From Collinsella aerofaciens (GTDB lineage Bacteria > Actinomycetota > Coriobacteriia > Coriobacteriales > Coriobacteriaceae), in assembly GCF_018785245.1 (NCBI RefSeq), contig NZ_WQPL01000078.1, positions 1 to 32,098 on the forward strand: a DNA stretch of 32,098 nucleotides, written 5' to 3'. Shown one piece after another: positions 32,043-32,098 of the stretch; within the stretch, counting starts at the first letter, position 1, and each line of letters begins with the position of its first letter. Both the position numbers and the translations under genes were made by a program. The notes below the pieces were generated by a model. The model was not told the origin of the DNA and did no database searches. It worked only from the letters and a program-made list of their open reading frames with translations.

Positions 32043-32098
32043 CATACATGTGTCCCCACGGTGCCATATCGTTGACCCCATAGACCGCGATGATGGGG

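Overview
This is a high-GC (about 60%) chromosomal segment that reads as a Coriobacteriia genome, most likely Collinsella or a close relative. That placement is inferred from gene content and protein style, not from a database match: a SARP/BTAD-type regulator, type III glutamine synthetase, a B12-dependent methionine synthase with a detached reactivation protein, MurT/GatD peptidoglycan amidation, Fe-S-rich anaerobic proteins, glycerol dehydrogenases and a mannose-PTS-type regulator.

Layout. 88-2607 (+) is a large BTAD regulator. 2677-5703 (-) holds yhbY, a SAM methyltransferase and a UPF0210/DUF711 protein; a perfect 32-bp inverted repeat lies between the last two. 5812-10040 (-) is a tight methionine operon: metF, the methionine synthase reactivation protein, then metH. 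glnN (10467-12554, +) has a structured upstream region with a dyad resembling actinobacterial GlnR boxes. 12618-13375 is a non-coding, repeat-rich interval around tRNA-Glu. 13376-17715 (-) is an operon of two paralogous repeat-type helical proteins followed by a MurT-GatD fusion. 18216-21799 (+) is a fermentative block: an iron alcohol dehydrogenase and two glycerol dehydrogenase paralogues. 21950-24789 (+) carries a multi-cluster ferredoxin-like protein, ychF and a small DUF1648-like membrane protein. 24799-25483 is a divergent pair (unknown protein and small XRE regulator) sharing a perfect 24-bp palindrome. Then come a cytoplasmic-type asparaginase (-), guaA (+), about 740 bp with no confident gene, and a LevR-like PTS regulator (29127-31868, +) followed by what looks like a truncated start of a PTS IIB gene.

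Most of the window is core metabolism: one-carbon and methionine synthesis, nitrogen assimilation, GMP synthesis, wall amidation, redox balancing with glycerol and alcohols. The unusual signals are mainly outside or across the genes: (1) a LevR-type regulator whose AAA+ domain has lost the sigma-54 contact loop and the Walker B acidic pair; (2) three scattered hairpins with unrelated stems but the same loop length and a similar loop sequence; (3) several large inverted repeats; (4) the XRE palindrome; (5) the fused MurT-GatD with two uncharacterised partners. I found no CRISPR array, prophage, transposase gene or complete defence system.
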